From Sphingomonas natans (GTDB taxonomy: Bacteria; Pseudomonadota; Alphaproteobacteria; Sphingomonadales; Sphingomonadaceae), in assembly GCF_030546695.1 (NCBI RefSeq), contig NZ_JAUOTP010000005.1:124001-188000 (forward strand): a stretch of DNA of 64,000 nucleotides, read 5' to 3'. This document shows positions 34,611-42,531 of this stretch, one piece after another (positions within the stretch are counted from its first letter, which is position 1; the number at the start of each line of letters is the position of its first letter). Below the pieces are notes generated by a model. That model was not told the origin of the DNA, did not search any database, and saw only the letters and a list, made by a program, of their open reading frames with translations. A program made the translations under genes and the position numbers.

Positions 34611-35819
34611 ATGAAGATCACGGCCGCAAAAGTCATCGTCACCTGCCCCGGGCGGAATTTCGTGACGCTCAAGATCGAAACCGATCAGGGCGTGTACGGC
34701 ATCGGCGACGGTACGCTCAACGGCCGCGAGCTTTCGGTCGTCGCCTATCTTCAGGAGCATGTCGTCCCCTGCCTCATCGGCATGGACCCCCGCCGCATCG
34801 AGGATATCTGGCAATATCTCTATCGCGGCGCCTATTGGCGGCGCGGGCCGGTGACGATGCGCGCGATCGCCGCCGTCGACGTCGCCTTGTGGGACATCAA
34901 GGCCAAGATGGCCAATATGCCGCTCTACGATCTGCTCGGCGGCAAGAGCCGCGAGGGCGTGATGGTCTATGGCCATGCCAACGGCACCGACATCGCCGAG
35001 ACGGTGGACGCGGTCGGCCACTATATCGACATGGGCTACAAGGCGATCCGCGCGCAGACCGGCATTCCGGGCGTGGAAGGCGTCTACGGCGTCGGCCGCG
35101 GCAAGCTCTATTACGAGCCGGCGGACGCCGCTCTGCCCTCGCTGATGGGCTGGGACACGCGCAAGGCGCTCAACTACATCCCGAAGCTGTTCGAGAAGAT
35201 CCGCGACACGTACGGCTTCGATCGCCATCTGCTGCACGACGGCCATCATCGCTACACGCCGCTGGAGGCCGCTAATCTCGGCAGGCTGCTGGAGCCCTAT
35301 CAGCTCTTCTGGCTGGAGGATTGCACCCCGGCCGAGAACCAGGAGGCGTTCAAGCTCGTCCGCCAGCACACGACGACGCCGCTGGCCGTGGGCGAGATCT
35401 TCAACACGATCTGGGACGTCAAGGATCTGATCCAGAACCAGCTGATCGATTATATCCGGATGACGATCGTCGGATCGGGCGGCGTCACGCACCTGCGCCG
35501 CGTCGCCGATCTGGCGAGCCTCTACCAGGTCCGCACCGGCTGCCACGGCGCGACCGACCTGTCGCCGGTGACGATGGGCACCGCGCTGCATTTCGACACG
35601 TGGGTGCCCAATTTCGGCATCCAGGAATATATGCGCCACACGCCCGAGACCGACGCGGTCTTCCCGCACACCTATTTCTTCGAGGACGGTCTGCTCTATC
35701 CGGGCGACAGCGTCGGCCACGGTGTCGACATCGACGAGGCCGAGGCGGCGAAATATCCGTACAAGCCGGCCTATCTGCCGGTCGCGCGTCTCGAGGACGG
35801 GACGATGTGGAACTGGTAG
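34611..35819 (+). CDS. manD: D-mannonate dehydratase, enolase superfamily
   Basis: 402 residues, the same length as the characterised Novosphingobium ManD, and the sequence reads almost the same: [124 protein letters not shown] and the end [19 protein letters not shown]. Metal ligands are the acidic residues in HDGHH, LEDC and VGEIF. It dehydrates D-mannonate to 2-keto-3-deoxygluconate, the step after fructuronate reduction in glucuronate breakdown, fitting the beta-glucuronidase gene downstream. Confidence 0.96.
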   Translation: MKITAAKVIVTCPGRNFVTLKIETDQGVYGIGDGTLNGRELSVVAYLQEHVVPCLIGMDPRRIEDIWQYLYRGAYWRRGPVTMRAIAAVDVALWDIKAKMANMPLYDLLGGKSREGVMVYGHANGTDIAETVDAVGHYIDMGYKAIRAQTGIPGVEGVYGVGRGKLYYEPADAALPSLMGWDTRKALNYIPKLFEKIRDTYGFDRHLLHDGHHRYTPLEAANLGRLLEPYQLFWLEDCTPAENQEAFKLVRQHTTTPLAVGEIFNTIWDVKDLIQNQLIDYIRMTIVGSGGVTHLRRVADLASLYQVRTGCHGATDLSPVTMGTALHFDTWVPNFGIQEYMRHTPETDAVFPHTYFFEDGLLYPGDSVGHGVDIDEAEAAKYPYKPAYLPVARLEDGTMWNW

Positions 35820-36029
35820 CGGGGCGCGGGGCGGCCGATCGGCTGGCCTGACAGCCGGATGCGGCGCCCTGCAGGAGGCGCGGAGAGCAAGGAGAAGAGG
35901 CTGGGCCTTCGTCCCAAAGGGGCGTTCGGATGTGGCGCAAAGCGCGTCCGCCTCCGCCCATTAGCGGACAGATGATGGCTTCAGGCCGTTCCCGGTTGCG
36001 GACGTTGTAGGGCCAGCTACGCTTCACCC

Positions 36030-36431
36030 ATGACTGAGCCAGTTCCTCATTTTCACGATGGTTACGTGACCGGCCTTAGCCTTCGGGAAAGGGCCGCTGC
36101 CATCTATCTCCAAGACGTTGTGGGGTCGGATTACGAGCTGGTCCTTGATGGCTTGGAAGCGCTGCAAATCGACGATTTTCGTGAAGGCAATATCATCTCA
36201 AATGTTGAGATTATTACCGGCCGTACACCCGATGCGGATACCGACTTCGATCGCCTCTTCGTGCCACCTCATCCCTCGGCAGCCACGCAGTATCAGGAGG
36301 CACACGCGCTTCTTATGAAACGGCAAATCGCGCGGATCGAAAGCGGAGAGACCTGCTTGGTAGTAATTGTGCCGTCCCTTGGCGCGGATCTGCTCGCCAT
36401 TTGCCAAGGCGTCCTGTGTCGCCCCGTATGA
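36030..36431 (+). CDS. Hypothetical protein, no family recognised
   Basis: 133 residues, acidic, without signal peptide or membrane segment. It begins MTEPVPHFHDGYVTGLSLRERAAAIYLQDVVGSDYELVLDGLEALQIDDF, like a small cytoplasmic protein that might bind a partner; the end VVIVPSLGADLLAICQGVLCRPV is hydrophobic with two cysteines. Its GC content is lower than the flanking genes, which suggests later arrival. No clear ribosome site was seen. It sits between manD and a cluster of hairpin repeats. Confidence 0.55.
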   Translation: MTEPVPHFHDGYVTGLSLRERAAAIYLQDVVGSDYELVLDGLEALQIDDFREGNIISNVEIITGRTPDADTDFDRLFVPPHPSAATQYQEAHALLMKRQIARIESGETCLVVIVPSLGADLLAICQGVLCRPV

Positions 36432-36502
36432 CGACCTCCGCCAGTCCAGCGTCACCCTTGAAAAGCGGACCGTCGCCTATCCACCCATTCCCGCCGTTAC
36501 CT

Positions 36503-36523
36503 CCCCTCCCTGAAAGGGAGGGG
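36503..36523. repeat. REP-like hairpin, 8-bp stem
   Basis: CCCCTCCC and GGGAGGGG flank TGAAA. It is the first of three hairpins in this intergenic stretch and resembles short extragenic palindromes of sphingomonads. There is no T-run, so it is not called a terminator. Confidence 0.6.
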
Positions 36524-36528
36524 ATTGA

Positions 36529-36578
36529 GGGGTGGGTTGCTGTCCGGCCGGGCGCATCGGTGGATAGCGACCCACCCC
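36529..36578. repeat. REP-like long inverted repeat, 17-bp arms
   Basis: The arms at 36529-36545 and 36562-36578 pair at 15 of 17 positions around a 16-base loop. It follows the first hairpin at once. It may be a BIME-like unit or stabilise the 3' end of the beta-glucuronidase message that ends at 36818. Confidence 0.6.
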
Positions 36579-36754
36579 CAGCCCAGCATCAGGTCGGTCA
36601 TGCTCCCAGCACGACCTGAACAGTGCGGGGGCGCTGTTCACCTGATGCTCTTCCAGGGAGGGGAGCCAAACGTCCGCTGTCCAGCGGTTGCGGTCATATG
36701 TCGGCTGGACCGAAGAGGATGCGGTCCGCGCCGTTCACCTCCACCCACCCTCAC

Positions 36755-36774
36755 CCCTTCCTTGCACGGAAGGG
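36755..36774. repeat. REP-like hairpin, 7-bp stem
   Basis: CCCTTCC and GGAAGGG flank TTGCAC, 44 bp past the stop of the beta-glucuronidase gene on the minus strand. The rest of 36432-36817 holds no gene. Confidence 0.5.
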
Positions 36775-36817
36775 AGCGAGGGCCGCCAGGCTTTCCCCGC
36801 TTTCCGATGGCGCCATC

Positions 36818-38719
36818 TTATTTCGCGGCCGCTTCGCGCTTCGCATAATAAGCCGCCAGCACGTCGAACGCCTGCTTGCGCTGGCCCGTCTCGGAGATCA
36901 GGCCCTTGCGGTTCCAGCCCTGCTGGAAATCCGGATTCTGCCGGCGCGGCGAGCGGAAGTCCTTCAGGATCCACGGCGAAAGGCCGCGCAACGTCGGCAA
37001 TCTGTCCATCATCGCCAGCGTCTGGCGATAATATTCGGCCTGGAATTCTTCCGAAAATTTCTGCGGATCGCTGATGTCGTGGAAGCCCGCCTTCGCGTCC
37101 GCGCCGAATTCCGAGAAGAGAAGCGGCTTGTTCGTGGGGACTTTCCAGATCGAGGACGGGAGCGTCGCGAGCCGGTCCTGGCTGTACCAGCCATTATAGG
37201 TGTTGATCGCGACGATATCGAGCGCGTCGGCCAGCGGATCGACCATCTCCATGACGGGCGGACCGTCCCCCTTCGCGCGCTCGACCAGCAAGGCGGCGCC
37301 GACGAGACGCGTGTCGTCCAGCCGGCGCACGTCGCCGACCAAAGTGCGCAGGAAAGTGTTGCGTGCATCGGTCACGGGCGTCTCGTTGGAGACGCTCCAG
37401 ATCGCGACCGAGGCGCGGTTGTGATCGCGCACGATATTCTCGGCCAGCATGTTGCGCGCGGTCGCCAGCGTCTCCGGATTGGACCAGGCGACCTGCCAGT
37501 AGACCGGCACCTCGCTCCAGACGAGCAGGCCGAGTTCGTCGGCCATGCGCGTCATCACTTCGGTATGCGGATAATGAGCGAGGCGGACATAATTGCCGTG
37601 CAGGCCGGTCTTCACCTCGCTCAGCAGCGCGCGGGCGCTGGCGGGGGTGATCGCACGGGTCGGATCGGTGCCGATCTCCTCCTCGTGGAGGCTGATGCCG
37701 CGCAGGAAGATGGGCTTGCCGTTGAGCAGGATATCGGTGCCGCGCACCTCGATCGTCTTGAAGCCGATGCGATCCTTCCACTCGTCTTCGCCGCTGGCGA
37801 TGGCGACGTCGTAGAGCTTGGGCCGATCGGGCGACCAGCGGACGAGCCCGCGCGGCGGCGCGATCACCCCATGCCAATTGCCCTGCGCATCGGTGGTGGC
37901 GGATCGGTCCAGCTTCAGTTCGGCGATCTTCAGGTGGATCACGCGGTTGGCGGCGTTCGGCCCGTCCAGATGCACGTCGGCGGCCAGCTTGCCGTCGCGC
38001 GTCATCCGCACCCAGGCATCGTCGACATAGGTATCGGGGGTGGCGATCAGACGCACGGGGCGCGTGACGCCGCCATAATTTTCCCAGTCGGTGACGGTGG
38101 GCGGCACGGTCGTCTCATCGACCTTGCTGTCGACGCCGACGGTGATCCGGTTCTCGCCATCCTTCAGCAGCTTCGTCACCTCGAAGGCGAAGGGCGTGAA
38201 GCCGCCCTCGTGCCGGCCGACGGCCTCGCCGTTCAGATAGACGATCGTCTTGTAGTTGGCCGCGCCGAAGCGGAGGAAGAAGCGGCCCGTGCGGCCGGCG
38301 GGCGCGGGGAAGGTCCGCTGGTACCACATCAGGCCCTGATAGTGGCGCAGCTCGGGCGCCTCGGTGAGCCACGACGACGGCAGCGTCGTGAACGGCGAGT
38401 GGCCGAGATCGAATTCGTAGAGGACGCGGCCGTCCTTCGCCATTTCGGCGCGCGGATCGATGTCCAGCCAGCGCCGCTGGCCGGCGTCCGGCAGGCCGCC
38501 GTGGAAGCCGGCCAGCCCCGAGCGGAACGGATCGATCGAATAATGCCACGGCCCGGACAGCTCCATGCCGCCGCGCATGTCGGCGGAGACGAGGTGCGGG
38601 CTCGTCGCCACGGTGGCGAGCGGCGGCGGGGGCGGCGGCGGTGCGCCCTCCTGAGCCGATGCGGGAAGCACGGGCCAGGCCGCGATGCCGATCAGAGCGT
38701 AAGCGAGCTTGGTCCGCAT
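36818..38719 (-). CDS. GH2 beta-glucuronidase
   Basis: 633 residues with a leader (KLAYALIGIAAWPVLPASAQ) and a Pro run. GH2 layout: sugar-binding jelly roll (GLMWYQRTFPAPAGRTGRFFLRFGAANYKTIVYLNGEAVGRHEGGFTPF), immunoglobulin-like domain, then the catalytic barrel with acid/base Glu in WSVSNETPV and nucleophile Glu in LLFSEFGADAKAG. GWNRKGLIS near the C-terminus carries the N-x-K motif that beta-glucuronidases use to bind the uronic carboxylate, favouring glucuronidase over galactosidase. It is the last gene of a receptor-esterase-GH2 operon. Confidence 0.88.
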   Translation of the reverse strand: MRTKLAYALIGIAAWPVLPASAQEGAPPPPPPPLATVATSPHLVSADMRGGMELSGPWHYSIDPFRSGLAGFHGGLPDAGQRRWLDIDPRAEMAKDGRVLYEFDLGHSPFTTLPSSWLTEAPELRHYQGLMWYQRTFPAPAGRTGRFFLRFGAANYKTIVYLNGEAVGRHEGGFTPFAFEVTKLLKDGENRITVGVDSKVDETTVPPTVTDWENYGGVTRPVRLIATPDTYVDDAWVRMTRDGKLAADVHLDGPNAANRVIHLKIAELKLDRSATTDAQGNWHGVIAPPRGLVRWSPDRPKLYDVAIASGEDEWKDRIGFKTIEVRGTDILLNGKPIFLRGISLHEEEIGTDPTRAITPASARALLSEVKTGLHGNYVRLAHYPHTEVMTRMADELGLLVWSEVPVYWQVAWSNPETLATARNMLAENIVRDHNRASVAIWSVSNETPVTDARNTFLRTLVGDVRRLDDTRLVGAALLVERAKGDGPPVMEMVDPLADALDIVAINTYNGWYSQDRLATLPSSIWKVPTNKPLLFSEFGADAKAGFHDISDPQKFSEEFQAEYYRQTLAMMDRLPTLRGLSPWILKDFRSPRRQNPDFQQGWNRKGLISETGQRKQAFDVLAAYYAKREAAAK

Positions 38720-38741
38720 GATCTTCTCCTACTTTTATCAG

Positions 38742-40046
38742 TCAGGAACCGGGCCTGTATTCGAACGACATGCCCTTGGCGCGGCTGGGCTGGAAGCCCT
38801 TCCAGATGGTCGAGTCCGGCGCGCCCGGGCTGAAGCCCGGATAGCGGCCGGCGGGCGCCGACGCCCAGACGCCGTCGTCCGAATCCGGCACGAGCCCGTC
38901 GAGATAGGCGGCCTTCGCGGCATCGCCTTTCACCATACGATCGAGGAAGGCGGTGATGAAGTGGGCCTGCACGGCGAGGAGCCGATCCTTGCGCCATACC
39001 GCGTCCTCGAACCAGTCCTCGTCCCAGAAGGTGGAGCGCATCTGGGGCGGCGCGCCGACCAAGGCGATGCTGTGCCCTGCCTCGCGGAAGGTGAGCAGGT
39101 AGCGCGGCGCGTGGACCTGCGCGGCGAAGAGGTTGCGCACGCCCGGATCATATCCCACGACGCGATCCTGGCTGCCGACGATGTAGAGCGTGGGCGTATG
39201 GATCGCGGCGACGCCGGGCTCGGCCCACAGCTCCGCGCCGCGCAGCGCCTTGGGCGGCGAGATCGCGACGACCGCCTTCAGGTTCGCCACCCTGATCTCG
39301 CCCGCTCTGGCGCCGCCCGCCACATAAGGCGCGAGCACGCCGCGCGTGGCGGCGGCCAGCGCGGGACTGAGCGGCGCGCCGGCGGCGGTGAGCACGCCAT
39401 AGCCGCCCATCGAATAGCCGATCAGCGCGGTCCGCTCCGGGTCGGCCGCCGCGAACGGCCCCTGCCCCGCTCTAGCGCGGCGCTGCGCCTCGGCCGCGAC
39501 GAAGGCGATATCGAGCGGCCGGCGCGCGAGCGGCCCCGCGGCGGCGGCTGGCGTCCGGTTGCCGATCGGGGGATCGCGGAACGCAGGCACGACGACGACA
39601 TAGCCCTTGCTGGCGAGATTTTCGCCGAGCCAGGACAGGACTTCGGGCACGTTGCTATAGCCATGTGCGAGGATGACGAGCGGGAAGCGGCCGGCGGCGG
39701 CGCGCGCGTCCGGCGTGGCGATGCCGGGTACGGTGAAAACGACGTCCACCCCGTTCTCGCCGGGCAGAGCGGATCGGTAGATCGTGCCCGGCCCCGCAGC
39801 CGCGGCCGGATACCAGATCTTGAGCGGCAGATGGCGATCGACGATCGCGGGCTTGTCCGCGCCCTGCAGCGGATCGGCCTGCTTGGCTTGCACGAATTCC
39901 ACATCGGCGACGCCGACGGGATATTGGCCGAGCCGCGCCAGTTCCGGTGCGTCGACGCCGGGCTTGGCGGGGGCATCCTCGGCGGAGGCGGCGGCCCCCG
40001 ACAGGAGGGCCGGGAGCGCGATCGCGATGAGCAGCTGACGAAGCAT
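38742..40046 (-). CDS. Exported alpha/beta-hydrolase, esterase-like
   Basis: 434 residues from the ATG at 40046 with AGGGGCG upstream; a GTG one codon earlier is possible. A leader (RQLLIAIALPALLSGAAASA) precedes a platelet-activating-factor-acetylhydrolase-like alpha/beta fold: LVILAHGYSNVPEVLSWLGENLASKGYVVVVP supplies the oxyanion region, IGYSMGGYGVL the nucleophile Ser, TLYIVGSQDRVVGYD the acid and FREAGHSIAL the His. In an operon between a TonB receptor and a beta-glucuronidase it may cleave ester groups on glucuronate-bearing glycans. The precise ester is unknown. Confidence 0.78.
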   Translation of the reverse strand: MLRQLLIAIALPALLSGAAASAEDAPAKPGVDAPELARLGQYPVGVADVEFVQAKQADPLQGADKPAIVDRHLPLKIWYPAAAAGPGTIYRSALPGENGVDVVFTVPGIATPDARAAAGRFPLVILAHGYSNVPEVLSWLGENLASKGYVVVVPAFRDPPIGNRTPAAAAGPLARRPLDIAFVAAEAQRRARAGQGPFAAADPERTALIGYSMGGYGVLTAAGAPLSPALAAATRGVLAPYVAGGARAGEIRVANLKAVVAISPPKALRGAELWAEPGVAAIHTPTLYIVGSQDRVVGYDPGVRNLFAAQVHAPRYLLTFREAGHSIALVGAPPQMRSTFWDEDWFEDAVWRKDRLLAVQAHFITAFLDRMVKGDAAKAAYLDGLVPDSDDGVWASAPAGRYPGFSPGAPDSTIWKGFQPSRAKGMSFEYRPGS

Positions 40047-40105
40047 CACGCCCCTATTCGAATGAGCGAGGCGGAAGCGATCGTTCGCCTCCGCCCCACG
40101 CGGTC

Positions 40106-42400
40106 CTAGAAGTTGAGGCCGACCCGGAGGCCGCCATAGCGACGGAAGTCACGCGGCAGCACCGCCTGCGTCGCCTGCCCGGGATTGGCTGCGGACAGGC
40201 CGAAATTGCCCGCGCTGTTCACGAGTGCCGGGAAATATTGCTGGTCGAACACATTGTTGACGAAGGCGACCACTTCCCATTTGCGATCCTGCGAGCGCAC
40301 GCCGAGGCCGACATTGACGATGTGATACGCCTTCTGCGTCAGTTCCGGATCGCGCGAGGCATAGAAGATGTCGCTCTGATACTGCCAGTTCGCCTGGGCG
40401 ATGCCGCGCAGATTGTCCGTCAGCGCGGGCGAATATTCGCTGTTGACCGAGAATTTCCACCTCGGCGCCTGCACCGCACGCGTGCCGGTCAGATTCTGGT
40501 AGGTCGCAGCACCACCGCCGGGATTGATGCAGCCCAGCGCCGCCGTCTGCATCGGATAGCATTGCGCCACCGGGAAGGATTTGTACTTGGCGTCCAGATA
40601 GGCGACCGACGCGCCGAGCGTGACGTCGGACCCGACCCGCGCCGCGGTATCGACCTCGACGCCCTTCGTGCCGAGCTTGCCGACGTTGGTGAGGCGGAAG
40701 TTCGAGGTGCCGTCCGCCAGCGTCTCGATCGTCTGCGCTTGCAGATTCTTGTAATCGGTATCGAACAGGGTGACGTTGACCGTCAGCCGCCGATCGAACC
40801 ACTGCGTGCGGATGCCGAGCTCGCGATCCTTCGACTTTTCCGGCTTGATCGGGCCGGCCGCCGCGCGATTGGCGTTGAAGCCGGTCGTGAGATCGTAGGT
40901 CTGGCCCTTATAGCCCGTCGCATAGGTCGCGAAGGCGCTGATCGCGGGCGTGAATTCGTAACGCAGGCTGGCCTTCCACGTCTCGGCCGTGTCCTTCGCC
41001 CCGCCGCTGAAGAAATTGCGGGCCGGCGCGACCGCCAGATTGTCCTGATAGGTGTAATCGACCTTTTCGTTCTGGATGCGCGCACCGCCGGTCAGCGTCG
41101 CCTTGGGCAGGAACTCCCAATCCGCCTGGACGAAGCCGGCGACCTGCCGCGACTTGGACGTCGCGAACCAGTTGGCCAGCGAGAAGGTGGGACCGCGCAT
41201 GAACGGCCGCTCGAACGCGACATGCGCGTAATAAGCGCCGACCGTGTAGCGGAACGGCTTGTCGCCCGGCGACTGCAGCCGCACTTCCTGCGTGTAGAGC
41301 TTCGACCGGAATTCGCCGACCTGGATGTTGAGACCGTTGGGACCCGGCGCCGACGTATCGTCATGGTCGAGATAATCGTTGAGGTGGAACTTGTCGTAGG
41401 ACGAGACCGTGATCAGCGTCATGTCGCCGAGCCCGATCTCGCCGCGCAGATTGCCGCCGTAGCCCGAATAATTGGTGCGCGCGTTATAGTTGTTGCTGAC
41501 GTCGGTATTATCGGTGCCGATGACCACGCCGGGCATCGTCACCGCCGTCGTCAGCGCCGCGGCCCCGCGCAGGCGCGCATTGGGCGACAGGCGGACGAAC
41601 GGGCGACCCACATCGGTCGCGCCCTTCAGATAATTGGCCGAGAGCGTGAAGGAGACGTCATCGCTCGGCCGGAAGCGCAGCTTGCCGCGCGTGTTGAAGG
41701 TCTCGCGGCCGTTGACCTCCTTGCCGTTGAAGAGGTTTTTCACGTTGCCGTCCCAGAACGAATAGGCCGCCGAGACGACATAGCCGAGCTTCTCGTTGAT
41801 CGGGCCCGAGACGCTGAAATTGGCGCCATATTCCTCGTCGGTGGTCGCAACCGCGTTGGCGCGCACCTGGAGCGTATCGGTCGGGCTGCGGGTGATGATG
41901 TTGATGAGGCCGGCCGACGCCGACTTGCCGTAGAGCGTACTCTGCGGGCCGCGCAGCACCTCGATCCGCTCCACGTCCGGCAGATCGGTGAAGGCGCGCG
42001 CCTGGAAGGCCAATGGCACTTCATCGACGAGCACGGCGACGCTCGGCTCCACGCCGATGCCGAAGGCGAAGGTGCCGACGCCGCGCAGCGAGATATTGGC
42101 GTTGACCGGATGCTCGGCGGGCCGGATCGTCAGCGAGGGCGCGATCTTGCTGAGATCCTGGAACTGGCGGACGCCGGCGGCAGCCAGCTGCGCGGGCGAG
42201 ACGACCGACACGGCGAGTGGCACCGACTGGACGTTCTCGGCGCGCTTCTGCGCGGTCACGATGATCTCGCCGGGATCGTTCGCGGCGAGCGTCTCGGCCG
42301 GCGGCGACGCGGGCGCCGTCTGGGCCCAAACCGGCGCGCCGGCCACGATCAGGCCCGCGACCAGCGCCCCCCGCCCGACGATGATGTGGAAACGGCTCAT
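40106..42400 (-). CDS. TonB-dependent receptor of the glucuronide locus
   Basis: 764 residues with AGGGGAGG before the ATG. A leader (GALVAGLIVAGAPVWAQ), a TonB box-like region, then the plug (EIIVTAQKRAENVQSVPLAVSVVSPAQLAAAG, FQDLSKIAPSLTIRPAEHPVNANISLRGVG, VERIEVLRGPQSTLYGKSASAGLINIIT) and a 22-strand barrel ending VLPRDFRRYGGLRVGLNF. It should bring a bound oligosaccharide or glycoside through the outer membrane. It heads the operon with the esterase and GH2 genes, and two UxuR-like operators lie just upstream. Confidence 0.93.
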   Translation of the reverse strand: MSRFHIIVGRGALVAGLIVAGAPVWAQTAPASPPAETLAANDPGEIIVTAQKRAENVQSVPLAVSVVSPAQLAAAGVRQFQDLSKIAPSLTIRPAEHPVNANISLRGVGTFAFGIGVEPSVAVLVDEVPLAFQARAFTDLPDVERIEVLRGPQSTLYGKSASAGLINIITRSPTDTLQVRANAVATTDEEYGANFSVSGPINEKLGYVVSAAYSFWDGNVKNLFNGKEVNGRETFNTRGKLRFRPSDDVSFTLSANYLKGATDVGRPFVRLSPNARLRGAAALTTAVTMPGVVIGTDNTDVSNNYNARTNYSGYGGNLRGEIGLGDMTLITVSSYDKFHLNDYLDHDDTSAPGPNGLNIQVGEFRSKLYTQEVRLQSPGDKPFRYTVGAYYAHVAFERPFMRGPTFSLANWFATSKSRQVAGFVQADWEFLPKATLTGGARIQNEKVDYTYQDNLAVAPARNFFSGGAKDTAETWKASLRYEFTPAISAFATYATGYKGQTYDLTTGFNANRAAAGPIKPEKSKDRELGIRTQWFDRRLTVNVTLFDTDYKNLQAQTIETLADGTSNFRLTNVGKLGTKGVEVDTAARVGSDVTLGASVAYLDAKYKSFPVAQCYPMQTAALGCINPGGGAATYQNLTGTRAVQAPRWKFSVNSEYSPALTDNLRGIAQANWQYQSDIFYASRDPELTQKAYHIVNVGLGVRSQDRKWEVVAFVNNVFDQQYFPALVNSAGNFGLSAANPGQATQAVLPRDFRRYGGLRVGLNF

Positions 42401-42463
42401 TCAAACCTCCCCTTCTGTACGCGCCGATATTTTGCGACTTCGGCTACGGCGCTTGTCTAACAT

Positions 42464-42476
42464 TTGGCCTTACCAG
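42464..42476. promoter_or_regulatory. UxuR-like operator 1 before the receptor gene
   Basis: TTGGCCTTACCAG, of the TTGGnnnnACC form, 64 bp before the receptor start on the minus strand. It matches the element before manD in its outer arms. Confidence 0.45.
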
Positions 42477-42517
42477 ATTCAAGCGGCACCAAGAGAACGC
42501 GCGTAATTCTTTTTAAG

Positions 42518-42531
42518 ATTGGTCTAACCGG
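42518..42531. promoter_or_regulatory. UxuR-like operator 2 before the receptor gene
   Basis: ATTGGTCTAACCGG has GGT and ACC arms around CTA and shares the ATTGGT half of the manD site. It abuts the 3' end of the convergently placed GH31 gene. Confidence 0.5.
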
